Shown in pieces: positions 1-6,728 of a DNA stretch of 9,170 bases; within the stretch, counting starts at the first letter, position 1, and each line of letters opens with the position of its first letter. The position numbers and the translations under genes were made by a program. The DNA is from JBGAMH01 sp044222045. GTDB lineage: Bacteria > Eisenbacteria > RBG-16-71-46. The stretch lies in the NCBI GenBank assembly GCA_044222045.1, contig JBGAOB010000198.1, positions 1 to 9,170 of the forward strand, in the 5' to 3' direction. The notes beneath the pieces are model-generated. The model saw only the letters and a list, made by a program, of their open reading frames with translations, ran no database searches and had not been told where the DNA came from.

Positions 1-312
1 ATGGTGGCGGTGATCGCGCGGCTGCGCGCGATGGTCGGCACCGACAGCGGGCCGCGGCACGTGGCCGCGGCGTTCGGCGTGCCGACGTTCTCGTGGTTCG
101 GCCCCACGCATCCCGACACGTGGAACCCACCCGGGCCCGCGCACGGCTTCTGGCGCACGAGCCTGCCGTGCCGCGCGTGCGACCGCACCGCGTGCCCGCA
201 CTGGAACTGCCTGCCCGGGCTCGACCCGGAACGCGCGAGCGCGCACGTGCTCGCCCACCTGGAGCGCCATGAGCGACCGCTCACCGATCTCGGTCCTGCT
301 GCTCGCGCGTGA
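1..312 (+). CDS. Glycosyltransferase family 9 (heptosyltransferase-type), 3' part only
   Basis: This is the C-terminal 103 residues of a GT9 enzyme, the family that includes the ADP-heptose:LPS heptosyltransferases WaaC/WaaF, which add heptose to the LPS inner core in the cytoplasm. The reading frame is open to the left edge, and full GT9 proteins are about 330-360 residues, so the Met codon at position 1 is probably internal. Visible hallmarks are the nucleotide-sugar binding motif GTDSGPRH (residues 13-20), the following FGPTHPDTWNP stretch (33-43), and a cysteine cluster C57-x2-C60-x4-C65-P-x3-C70 of the kind seen near the C terminus of many GT9 enzymes. The last 44 bases overlap the next gene, which points to co-transcription with it. 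Family assignment is secure. The exact sugar and acceptor are not determined by the sequence. Confidence 0.88.
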   Translation: MVAVIARLRAMVGTDSGPRHVAAAFGVPTFSWFGPTHPDTWNPPGPAHGFWRTSLPCRACDRTACPHWNCLPGLDPERASAHVLAHLERHERPLTDLGPAARA

Positions 313-1051
313 CGAAACGCGCGACCTCGAGGCACTGATCCCCGCGCTCGCGTTCGCGAGCGAGGTGGTGGTGGTGTGGGATCCGCGCGGCGACCGGGCC
401 ACGCGCGACGCCGCCGAACGGCTCGGCGCGCGCGTGTTCGAGCGCGCGTGGGGCGGATTCGGGCCGCAGCGCCAGTTCGCGCTCGAACAGTGCACGCAGC
501 CGTGGGTGCTGTGGATCGACGCGGACGAACGTCTCGACGCGCCGGCGATCGAGTGGATCCGGGACGTGACGGATCCGCGCCAGAGGCTGCCGGAAGAGGA
601 GACGCACTACATGATCCGGCGCTCGGGCTTCTTCCTCGGGCGGCGCATCCGCTGGTGCGGCTGGCAGGGCGAGTGGCTCGTGCGGCTGTTCCGGCGCGAG
701 GCCGCGCGCTTCGACGACGCTCCCGTGCACGAGGTCGTGCACGTGCGTGGCAGCGGTCCCGAGCAGCTGTCCGGCGTGCTCGAGCACCACAGCTACCGCA
801 CGTGGGACGACTGCACGACCAAGCTCGTCCGCTACGCCGAGGCGAACGCCGAGAAGGCCTGGCGCGCCGGCCGGCGCGCGGGCGCGCTCGACGTGGCGCT
901 GCGGCCGCCGCTGCGCTTCCTGCGCATGTACGTCGCGCAACTCGGATGCCTCGACGGTGCGCACGGACTGGTGCTCTGCCTGCTCGCCTCGGCGCAGGTG
1001 TTCCTCAAGTACGCGCGGTTGTGGGAGCGGTCGCGGAAGGACGCGCGTTGA
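269..1051 (+). CDS. Glycosyltransferase family 2, LPS-core KdtX/WaaE-like
   Basis: A complete 260-residue GT-A fold enzyme that probably transfers a sugar from a nucleotide donor onto the LPS core at the cytoplasmic membrane. The first beta strand begins at once (ISVLLLARDE, residues 7-16), so the ATG at 269 is the only sensible start. GGAG at 261-264 lies 4 bases upstream. The metal-binding DxD is D84-A85-D86 in WIDADERL. The FGPQRQFAL stretch (64-72), RLFRR (139-143) and VHE (153-155) match the pattern of the KdtX/WaaE-type GT2 subfamily. The tail (about 211-250, RPPLRFLRMY...FLKYARLWE) is hydrophobic and amphipathic and resembles the membrane-associating C terminus of that subfamily. It overlaps the GT9 gene by 44 bases and the next gene by 4 (TTGA). 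The subfamily match is strong. The sugar is unknown. Confidence 0.9.
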   Translation: MSDRSPISVLLLARDETRDLEALIPALAFASEVVVVWDPRGDRATRDAAERLGARVFERAWGGFGPQRQFALEQCTQPWVLWIDADERLDAPAIEWIRDVTDPRQRLPEEETHYMIRRSGFFLGRRIRWCGWQGEWLVRLFRREAARFDDAPVHEVVHVRGSGPEQLSGVLEHHSYRTWDDCTTKLVRYAEANAEKAWRAGRRAGALDVALRPPLRFLRMYVAQLGCLDGAHGLVLCLLASAQVFLKYARLWERSRKDAR

Positions 1052-2121
1052 GCCGCGTGTGCTTCTTCGGCGCGTGGGATCCGGCGTACCCGCGCAACCG
1101 CATCCTGCGGGAGGGCCTGCGGCGCGCCGGCCTGGAGGTGCTGGAGGCACGCGTGGCCGAGAAGCGGGCGTGGCGCCGCTACCCCGCGCTCGCCTCGGCG
1201 TTCGCGCGCGTGGATCGCGCCACCGACGTGCTGCTGGTGCCGGAGTTCCGCCACAAGGACGTGCCGCTCGCGTCGTGGCTCGCGCACGGGCGGCTGCTCG
1301 TGTTCGACCCGCTCGTGTCGCGGCACGACACGCTCGTGGGCGACTGGCGCCTGCACCGCGAGGGCTCGGCCCAGTCGTGGTGGAACCGCCGGCTCGACGC
1401 CTGGAGCTTCGGCGCGGCCGGCCTCGTGTTGTGCGACACGTGGGCTCACGGTGAACTGTTCGCATCGATCGGCGTGCCGCGGGCGAAGCTCGCGCGGGTA
1501 TTCGTGGGCGCCGAGGACGCGTTCTTCGAGGTCGGCGAGCCGCCCGCCGAGGGCCCGGTGCGCGTCGTGTACGTGGGCGGCTTCCTGCCGCTGCACGGCG
1601 TGAAGGTGATGCTGGAGGCGTTCGCACGCCTGGAGGCGCGCGCCGCGGAACTGCCCGCGTACGAGATCGAGCTCGTGGGTGCCGGCATCGAGTACGACGA
1701 GGCGCGCGCGGAGATCGCGAGTCGCGGCGTGAAGCGCGTGACGTTCACGGGCCGCCGCCCCTACGCCGAGGCGCCCGCGGCGCTCGCGCGCGCGCACGTG
1801 GTGATGGGCGTGTTCGGCACCGGGGCGAAGACGGCGCGCGTGATCCCGCACAAGGTGTGGCAGGGCGCGGCCGCCGGTCGCGCGGTGGTGAGCGGCGACA
1901 CCCCGGCGCTGCGCGAGGCGTTCGAGCCGGGCGTGCACGTGGAGGCGGTGCCCGTGGGCGACGCGGCCGCGCTCGCCGGCGCGCTCGCGCTGCTGATCGG
2001 CGCGCCCGGGCGGCGCGAGGCGCTCGGCCTCGCGGCCCGCGTGCGCGCGCGGGAAACGGGGTCACCGGAACGGGTCGGCGCGTCGCTGGTCGAGGCGTTG
2101 CGCGCGAGGGGGGCGGCATGA
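1048..2121 (+). CDS. GT-B glycosyltransferase, GT4-like
   Basis: A complete 357-residue protein if translation begins at TTG 1048. I prefer that start because TTG overlaps the preceding stop as TTGA, GGAAGG lies at 1035-1040 with 7-base spacing, and the first strand VCFFGAWDP follows directly. GTG 1057 is an alternative. The frame is open upstream to 376, but that extension overlaps the GT2 gene and is low-complexity Arg/Ala. The N-terminal half (1-165) is the acceptor-side Rossmann domain and the C-terminal half begins at VRVVYVGGFLPLHG (171-184). The donor-binding region KTARVIPHKVWQGAAAGRAV (261-280), followed by SGDTPALRE, resembles GT4-type enzymes whose motif usually reads NKVYEALAMGKPV. 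Here Gln272 occupies the position where I expect Glu. Its neighbours suggest surface-glycan synthesis. Donor and acceptor are unknown. Confidence 0.82.
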   Translation: MSRVCFFGAWDPAYPRNRILREGLRRAGLEVLEARVAEKRAWRRYPALASAFARVDRATDVLLVPEFRHKDVPLASWLAHGRLLVFDPLVSRHDTLVGDWRLHREGSAQSWWNRRLDAWSFGAAGLVLCDTWAHGELFASIGVPRAKLARVFVGAEDAFFEVGEPPAEGPVRVVYVGGFLPLHGVKVMLEAFARLEARAAELPAYEIELVGAGIEYDEARAEIASRGVKRVTFTGRRPYAEAPAALARAHVVMGVFGTGAKTARVIPHKVWQGAAAGRAVVSGDTPALREAFEPGVHVEAVPVGDAAALAGALALLIGAPGRREALGLAARVRARETGSPERVGASLVEALRARGAA

Positions 2122-3227
2122 GGGTGGCGCACCTGGACACGGGACGGACGTGGCGCGGTGGCCAGGGACAGGTGCTGCTGCTCATGCGCGAGCTGGCCGC
2201 GCGCGGCGTGGAGCAGCGCCTGCTCGCGCCCGCGGGCCCGCTCGCCGAGCGCGCCGCGGCCGCCGGGCTGGCGGTGACGCGCTGGGACAGCCGCGGCGAA
2301 CTGGACCTGTTCGCGATGGGGCGCGCGACGGCGGCATTGCGCGCGTTCGCGCCCGACGTGATGCACGCGCACTCGGCACACGCGCACGCGCTCGGCGTGC
2401 CGGCGGCGCGGCGTGCGGGCGTGCCGGTGGCGATCGTGTCGCGCCGCGTGGACTTCACGGTGGGCGGCAACCCGTTCAGCCGGCTCAAGTACCGCATGGA
2501 CGTCGACCGCTACTTCTGCATCAGCGAGGGCGTGCGCCAGGCGATGCTCGCCTCGGGCGTGCCCGCCGTGAAGCTGGCGCTCGTGCCGAGCGGCGTCGAC
2601 TTCGACGAAGTGCGCCGCGCGGGCGCCGAGCCGACCGGCGACGTGCGCGCGGAACTCGGGCTCCCGGCGGACGCCGAGATCGTGGGCACGGTCGCGTCCC
2701 TCGCGCCGCACAAGAACCACGCGCTGCTGCTGGAGGCCGCGGCGATCGTGTGCGCGCACCGGCCTCGTGCACACTTCGTGTGGCTGGGCGAAGGGGAGTG
2801 CCGGCCCGCGCTGGAACGCCGCCGGGCCGAACTCGGCCTCGAGTCGCGCGTGCACCTGCCGGGCTTCGTGCCCGATGCGCGAGCGCGCATGACGCAGTTC
2901 ACGCTGTTCGTGCTGTCGTCCCACCTGGAGGGCCTGTGCACGTCGCTGCTCGACGCCCAGGTGCTGGGCGTGCCGATCGTGGCCACCGCCGTGGGCGGCG
3001 TGCCCGAGGTGGTGGAGGACGAACGGACGGGGCGGCTGGTGCGCGAGCTGCGGCCGGAGTTGCTCGCGGCGGCGATCGAGCAGGCGCTGGCGTCGCCCGA
3101 CCGGCGCGCCGAGTGGGTGCGGCGGGCGAGGGTGTCCGTGGAGCGCTTCCGTGTCGGCCACACGGCCGAACGCAGCCTGGAGGAGTACGGACGCGCCCTT
3201 TCCGAACGGGTTACGGCCCGCTCCTGA
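2118..3227 (+). CDS. Glycosyltransferase family 4
   Basis: A complete 369-residue GT-B enzyme. The start is ATG 2118, which forms an ATGA overlap with the preceding stop; AGGGGGG at 2107-2113 is the likely ribosome site. The frame is open upstream to 1857, but that part overlaps the previous gene. The N-terminal domain has the glycine-rich loop WRGGQGQVLLL (12-22), the DVMHAHSAHAHALG stretch (80-93) and FCISEGVR (133-140). The interdomain VPSGVD (156-161) leads into a C-terminal donor domain with GTVASLAPHKNH (190-201), WLGEGE (222-227), LPGF (247-250) and the EGLCTSLLDA segment (271-280), then GVPIVATAVGGVPEVV (284-299). The usual GT4 E-x7-E pair reads E271-x7-D279 here. As the last gene before a 151-base gap it probably ends the glycan operon. 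Its substrate is unknown. Confidence 0.9.
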   Translation: MRVAHLDTGRTWRGGQGQVLLLMRELAARGVEQRLLAPAGPLAERAAAAGLAVTRWDSRGELDLFAMGRATAALRAFAPDVMHAHSAHAHALGVPAARRAGVPVAIVSRRVDFTVGGNPFSRLKYRMDVDRYFCISEGVRQAMLASGVPAVKLALVPSGVDFDEVRRAGAEPTGDVRAELGLPADAEIVGTVASLAPHKNHALLLEAAAIVCAHRPRAHFVWLGEGECRPALERRRAELGLESRVHLPGFVPDARARMTQFTLFVLSSHLEGLCTSLLDAQVLGVPIVATAVGGVPEVVEDERTGRLVRELRPELLAAAIEQALASPDRRAEWVRRARVSVERFRVGHTAERSLEEYGRALSERVTARS

Positions 3228-3239
3228 GGGGGAGGAGCC

Positions 3240-3280
3240 CGGCCCGTCGCGGGGGTGGGCCGTCCCTCGCGGGCGAGTTT
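3240..3280 (+). terminator. Weak terminator-like hairpins after the glycosyltransferase operon
   Basis: Two GC-rich dyads follow the stop codon at 3225-3227. CGGCCC (3240-3245) can pair with GGGCCG (3257-3262). CTCG (3266-3269) can pair with CGAG (3274-3277) across CGGG and is followed by only three T residues (3278-3280). Placement between two apparent operons fits an intrinsic terminator, but the U-tract is poor and such dyads arise easily by chance in DNA this rich in G and C. A factor-dependent end is equally possible. Confidence 0.3.
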
Positions 3281-3281
3281 G

Positions 3282-3310
3282 CATCGGCCGATAACTCCTG
3301 CCGCCATCGG
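3282..3310. promoter_or_regulatory. Palindrome with repeated half-site upstream of the rseP promoter (possible operator)
   Basis: A perfect 10-base palindrome ATCGGCCGAT occupies 3283-3292. Its half-site returns at 3305-3310: CATCGG occurs at 3282-3287 and 3305-3310, and CCGAT (3288-3292) is the inverse of ATCGG (3306-3310). The cluster ends 3 bases before the candidate -35 element, where an activator or repressor would often bind. No regulator can be named from the sequence, and chance is a real alternative. Confidence 0.3.
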
Positions 3311-3313
3311 TTC

Positions 3314-3343
3314 TTGACGCTCTCCGGGGCCAGTCGTTAGCTT
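3314..3343 (+). promoter_or_regulatory. Candidate promoter of the rseP operon
   Basis: TTGACG (3314-3319) matches the sigma-70 -35 consensus at five of six bases. At 18-base spacing, TAGCTT (3338-3343) keeps the most important T, A and final T of a -10 box. Read as an FCB-group promoter, TTG is followed after 21 bases by TAgcTT, near the Bacteroidetes TTG...TAnnTTTG pattern. A start near 3350 would leave a leader of about 30 bases before the GTG start. It sits in the only AT-richer stretch of the window, at the junction of two operons. Confidence 0.5.
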
Positions 3344-3364
3344 CCGCCGTCTCCCTACTTCACT

Positions 3365-3379
3365 CGAAGGAGTCCTTCG
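3365..3379 (+). promoter_or_regulatory. Shine-Dalgarno sequence inside a perfect hairpin before rseP
   Basis: AAGGAG (3367-3372) is the best ribosome-binding sequence in the window, 6 bases before GTG 3379, and it decides that start. The same bases lie in a perfect dyad: CGAAGG (3365-3370) pairs with CCTTCG (3374-3379) around the loop AGT. The stem therefore covers most of the Shine-Dalgarno sequence and the first base of the start codon. In the mRNA this could hold back translation until it is melted or displaced. The ribosome site is firm. A regulatory role is inference. Confidence 0.6.
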
Positions 3380-4767
3380 TGCTCCAGGTGGTCCTCAGCA
3401 CTCTCGTCGCGGGCGTGGTTCTGCTCGGGATCGTGATCTTCTTCCACGAGCTGGGGCACTTCCTCGTCGCCAAGTGGCGGGGCGTGAAGGTGCTCAAGTT
3501 CTCGCTCGGCATGGGCCCCGAGCTGGCGGGCTTCACCCGGGGGGAGACGCGCTACTGCCTCGCGTGGATTCCGCTCGGCGGGTTCGTGCAGATGGCGGGC
3601 GACGCGCCGCTCGAGGACGGCTCGATGCCGCAGGGCGGGCCGGAGGAGTTCCTCTCGCACCCGTGGTTCGGGCGACTGCTGATCGCCGTCGCGGGCCCGT
3701 TCGCGAACCTGGTCACCGCGTACGTGGTGCTGGTGCTCATGTGCCTGGTCGGCATCCAGTACCCCGACTACCCGAGCGCGCTCGGGCCGCTGCCCGACAG
3801 CACCGCGGCGTGGCGGATGGGGCTGCGCGAGGGTGATCGCATCACCGCGATCTCCGGCACGCCGGTCACGACGTGGCACGGGATCGAGACCGTGCTCTCG
3901 GGACCCGCGAAGTCCGGCCCGGTCACCGTGCGCGTGGAGCGCGCGGGGCAGGCGCTCACGTTCACGATTCCCGAGGCCGACCGCCGCCCGGTGCTGCAGG
4001 CGCTCGACGTGCCGCCGCTGCCCGCGCGCGTGGGCAACGTGCTCACCGGCATGCCCGCGTACAAGGCCGGCCTGCAGTCGGGCGACCTGATCGTGGCGAT
4101 CGACGGCAAGCCGGTGTCCTACTACCAGCAGATCCGCCCGGCGCTGCGCGGCAAGGCCGACCAGGAGGTGCCGTTCACGCTGCAGCGCGGCGGGCGCACG
4201 TTCGACCTGAAGGTGAAGCCCATGTCCGAGCCCGGCACCGGCGCCGACAAGCAGGCCGCCGTGATCGGCGTGGAGCCGCCGCGCGGCCTGACCTGGCGCG
4301 ACCGATACACGCTCGGCGGCGCGCTCACGGGCGGCTTCGTGATGCTCGGCCGCGGCGTCGTGCAGTCGGTGAACCAGCTGCGTCTCACGTTCCAGCGCCC
4401 GGTGTACTACGGCGAGTACGTGGGCGGCCCGGTGTTCATCGCCCAGATGAGCCGCGAAGCGGCGCAGAAGGGCTTCGACTACTGGCTGGGCCTGCTCGCG
4501 ATGATCAATCTCGCCGTGATGGCGTTCAACCTGCTGCCCATTCCGCTGCTCGACGGCGGTCACATCACGCTGGCCCTGCTCGAGGCGGTGCGCCGGCGCG
4601 CGATCTCGGCGAAGGCGTACCTGAACTTCCAGCGCGTCGGGCTCGTGTTCGTGGGCACGCTGTTCATCCTGATCATCACCAAGGACGTCCTGCGGCCGGT
4701 GCAGCGCATGCTGACCCTGGACCGTGCTCCCCGGGAGACCACGACGGTTGAACCGGGTTCCCACTAG
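3379..4767 (+). CDS. rseP: RseP-type site-2 zinc metalloprotease (M50B)
   Basis: A 462-residue intramembrane protease of the inner membrane (E. coli RseP has 450). The family cuts transmembrane anti-sigma factors during envelope stress, and also leftover signal peptides. The zinc site is complete: HELGH at 23-27 within the first membrane segment (about 4-24), and the third ligand D392 in NLLPIPLLDGGH (384-395). GPFANL (106-111) is the conserved turn of the second membrane segment (about 100-124). Two PDZ domains follow in the periplasm, about 130-205 (with GLREGD) and 215-285 (with GLQSGD). The last membrane segments lie near 368-392 and 420-435. The GTG start is fixed by AAGGAG at 3367-3372. 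It opens a new operon and overlaps the following Omp85 gene, echoing the rseP-bamA order of proteobacteria. No anti-sigma substrate is visible in the window. Confidence 0.95.
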   Translation: MLQVVLSTLVAGVVLLGIVIFFHELGHFLVAKWRGVKVLKFSLGMGPELAGFTRGETRYCLAWIPLGGFVQMAGDAPLEDGSMPQGGPEEFLSHPWFGRLLIAVAGPFANLVTAYVVLVLMCLVGIQYPDYPSALGPLPDSTAAWRMGLREGDRITAISGTPVTTWHGIETVLSGPAKSGPVTVRVERAGQALTFTIPEADRRPVLQALDVPPLPARVGNVLTGMPAYKAGLQSGDLIVAIDGKPVSYYQQIRPALRGKADQEVPFTLQRGGRTFDLKVKPMSEPGTGADKQAAVIGVEPPRGLTWRDRYTLGGALTGGFVMLGRGVVQSVNQLRLTFQRPVYYGEYVGGPVFIAQMSREAAQKGFDYWLGLLAMINLAVMAFNLLPIPLLDGGHITLALLEAVRRRAISAKAYLNFQRVGLVFVGTLFILIITKDVLRPVQRMLTLDRAPRETTTVEPGSH

Positions 4768-6724
4768 GGCCGCGCTCGCGCTCGCGATCCTCGCCCTCGC
4801 CCTCGGACCGCGCCTCGGCGTCGCCCAGCCGGACGACCTGCCGGCGGAGCTGCGCACGATCGCCGGCCTGCGATTCGAGGGCCGGCGGCACCTGAGTGTC
4901 CGCGACCTGAAGGCCGCAAACCTCAAGACGCGCAAGCCGTCGGTGTTCCCGTGGCGCGAGAAGCCCAGCCTGCGCGGCGACTACCTCGAGACCGACCGGC
5001 TGTCGATCCAGTCGCTGTATCGCCACTACGGCTACCTCGACGCGCACGTGAACGTGCGGCTCGAGAGCACGCGCGACCCCGGCGCGGCGCGCGTGGTGTT
5101 CCACATCGACGAGGGCCATCGCAGCGACATCGCGGCGGTGATCCTGCCGCCGCTCGCGAGCTATCCCGAGCGCGAGCTGCGTCGCGCGCTGTACGCGCGC
5201 CCGGGCCGGCCGTTCGATCCCGCGTTCCTGCACCTCGACACGCTGCGCATCGCCGCGCTCTACCAGGAACGCGGGCACCGGCCGCGCACGCACGCATGGT
5301 CCCGGCGCCGCGTGGACGACTCGCTCGCGGTGGACGTGCACTACGAGATCGTCGAGGGCGCGCCGTACGAGGTGGGCGAGATCCAGCTGCAGGCGCCCGA
5401 GCCGGCGCGGCACGACACGGCGCTCGCGCGTCGCGAACTGCTGCTGCGCCGCGGCGAGACGTACCGGCTGTCGCGCATGCAGCGCTCGGTGGAGCGGCTG
5501 TACCAGACCGGGCTCTACTCGCAGGTGCAGGTGACGCCGCGGCCGGACACGGCGCGCCACGTGATGGACTTCGACGTGCGGCTGGCGGAGCGCAAGTCGC
5601 GCTGGGTGGACGTCGGCGTGGGCAGCGGCACGAGCGCGCTGTTCAACTCGACGGCCGAGTGGGGCCATCGCGACCTCGTGCGCCGCGGTCTCCAGGCGGC
5701 GCTCACCGGCAAGGCGGGCTTCCAGACCACGGACCTGTTCGGCGGCGGGCGCACGCACTTCCAGGTGGCGAACGTGCAGGCGAGCCTGCTCGAGCCGTGG
5801 CTGTTCGGCATCCGGCTGTCGAGCCGCGGACGCCTGTTCGTGAACCGCGAGGACTTCCGCAACGACACGCGTTACGTGCTGCGCCAGAGCACGCGCGGCT
5901 TCGGCTTCGACTTCTACCGCGAACTGGGCCGCATCAGCCGCCTCACGCTGCAGCAGGAGAGCGACGAGGTGCACCAGAGCTACGGCGCCCCCGACGTGGG
6001 CGGCATCCCGGACTCCACGCTGGATTCGCTGTCGCGCTCGGTCGTGAAGGCGTACCGCACGAACCTCGTGCGCAGCGTGCTCGAGCGGGACCTGCGCGAC
6101 AACCGGATCTCGCCCACGCGCGGTTCGTACCAGTCGTATACGGGCGAGTTCTCCGGCGGACCTCAGGGCGGCGCCAGCTCGTATAACAAGCACGTCCTGC
6201 AGTCGACGTGGTACACGCCGCTGCGCAACGGCTGGAACGTGGCGGCGCGCGCGGGCGGTGGCGTGATCCGGCCGTACGGCCCGTCGCGCCAGTTCACGCC
6301 CGACACGACCACGAAGGACCTCCAGGTGTCCCGCGTGCCCTACGAGAACCGGTTCCGGCTCGGCGGCGCCAACTCGTTGCGCGGCTACGACGAGAACACG
6401 CTGCCCTCGGGCGGCGGGCTGGCGTTCGTCCAGGCGGGCGTGGAACTGCGGGTGCCGATCGCCGGGCCGTTCGGGTTCGAGTTCTACACCGATACGGGGA
6501 ATGTCTGGGGCCGGCCGGAGTACGTCCGGGCGAGCGACTTCGTGGCGCCGTGGCGGAAGGGTCGCGCGGCGACGAACGACCTGCGCTGGACCTACGGAGC
6601 GGGCCTGCGGCTGGTGCTGCCGTTCGGCCCGGTCCGGCTGGACTTCTCACGCAAGAGTCGCGCGGACCTGGGGGACGAGAAGCACGGTTTCGTGCCCCAG
6701 TTCGCGATCGGCTCGTCCTTCTGA
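4748..6724 (+). CDS. BamA/TamA (Omp85) family outer membrane protein
   Basis: A 658-residue outer membrane beta-barrel protein that helps insert or secrete other barrel proteins. From TTG 4748 it has a clean signal peptide (MNRVPTR, then a hydrophobic AALALAILALALG core, likely cut after A26) and GGGAG at 4733-4737. GTG 4724 in the same frame would add 8 residues and is possible. Three POTRA domains follow (about 36-119, 122-201, 204-284), then a barrel from W286. Barrel hallmarks are RDNRISPTRG (450-459), the loop-6 motif SLRGYDENTL with R545-G546-Y547, GPVRLDF near the end, and a terminal phenylalanine in FAIGSSF. Three POTRAs match TamA (E. coli BamA has five), while sitting next to rseP matches bamA. 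It overlaps rseP by 20 bases and ends 4 bases before a TamB-like gene. The family is certain; the choice between BamA and TamA is not. Confidence 0.93.
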   Translation: MNRVPTRAALALAILALALGPRLGVAQPDDLPAELRTIAGLRFEGRRHLSVRDLKAANLKTRKPSVFPWREKPSLRGDYLETDRLSIQSLYRHYGYLDAHVNVRLESTRDPGAARVVFHIDEGHRSDIAAVILPPLASYPERELRRALYARPGRPFDPAFLHLDTLRIAALYQERGHRPRTHAWSRRRVDDSLAVDVHYEIVEGAPYEVGEIQLQAPEPARHDTALARRELLLRRGETYRLSRMQRSVERLYQTGLYSQVQVTPRPDTARHVMDFDVRLAERKSRWVDVGVGSGTSALFNSTAEWGHRDLVRRGLQAALTGKAGFQTTDLFGGGRTHFQVANVQASLLEPWLFGIRLSSRGRLFVNREDFRNDTRYVLRQSTRGFGFDFYRELGRISRLTLQQESDEVHQSYGAPDVGGIPDSTLDSLSRSVVKAYRTNLVRSVLERDLRDNRISPTRGSYQSYTGEFSGGPQGGASSYNKHVLQSTWYTPLRNGWNVAARAGGGVIRPYGPSRQFTPDTTTKDLQVSRVPYENRFRLGGANSLRGYDENTLPSGGGLAFVQAGVELRVPIAGPFGFEFYTDTGNVWGRPEYVRASDFVAPWRKGRAATNDLRWTYGAGLRLVLPFGPVRLDFSRKSRADLGDEKHGFVPQFAIGSSF

Positions 6725-6728
6725 CGCC

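Noticed and set aside
172..213. Four-cysteine cluster in the GT9 fragment as a novel zinc or iron-sulphur site
   Set aside because: Cysteine clusters of this type at this place are a known feature of many GT9 heptosyltransferase-family proteins, so it is not new.
281..1627. 448-codon minus-strand frame, with similar ones at 832-1938, 1761-3284, 3355-4935, 4676-6193 and 7145-8701
   Set aside because: All lie opposite well-supported plus-strand genes, have shadow-type low-complexity composition, and show no domain or suitable start context.
1857..2117. Possible N-terminal extension of the GT4 gene that ends at 3227
   Set aside because: It overlaps the preceding glycosyltransferase and is Arg/Gly-rich. 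The MRVAHLDTGR start at 2118 fits the family and forms an ATGA overlap.
3207..3220. CGGG...CCCG dyad at the end of the last glycosyltransferase gene as a terminator
   Set aside because: Only 4 bp, lies before the stop codon, and has no T-tract.
2150..3340. Plus-strand frame overlapping the last glycosyltransferase, with others at 376-1047, 747-1454, 3873-4751, 4951-6186 and 6208-6996
   Set aside because: Arg/Ala/Gly-rich out-of-frame translations of real genes. The part of the 376 frame before 1048 is only an open upstream extension of the GT-B gene.
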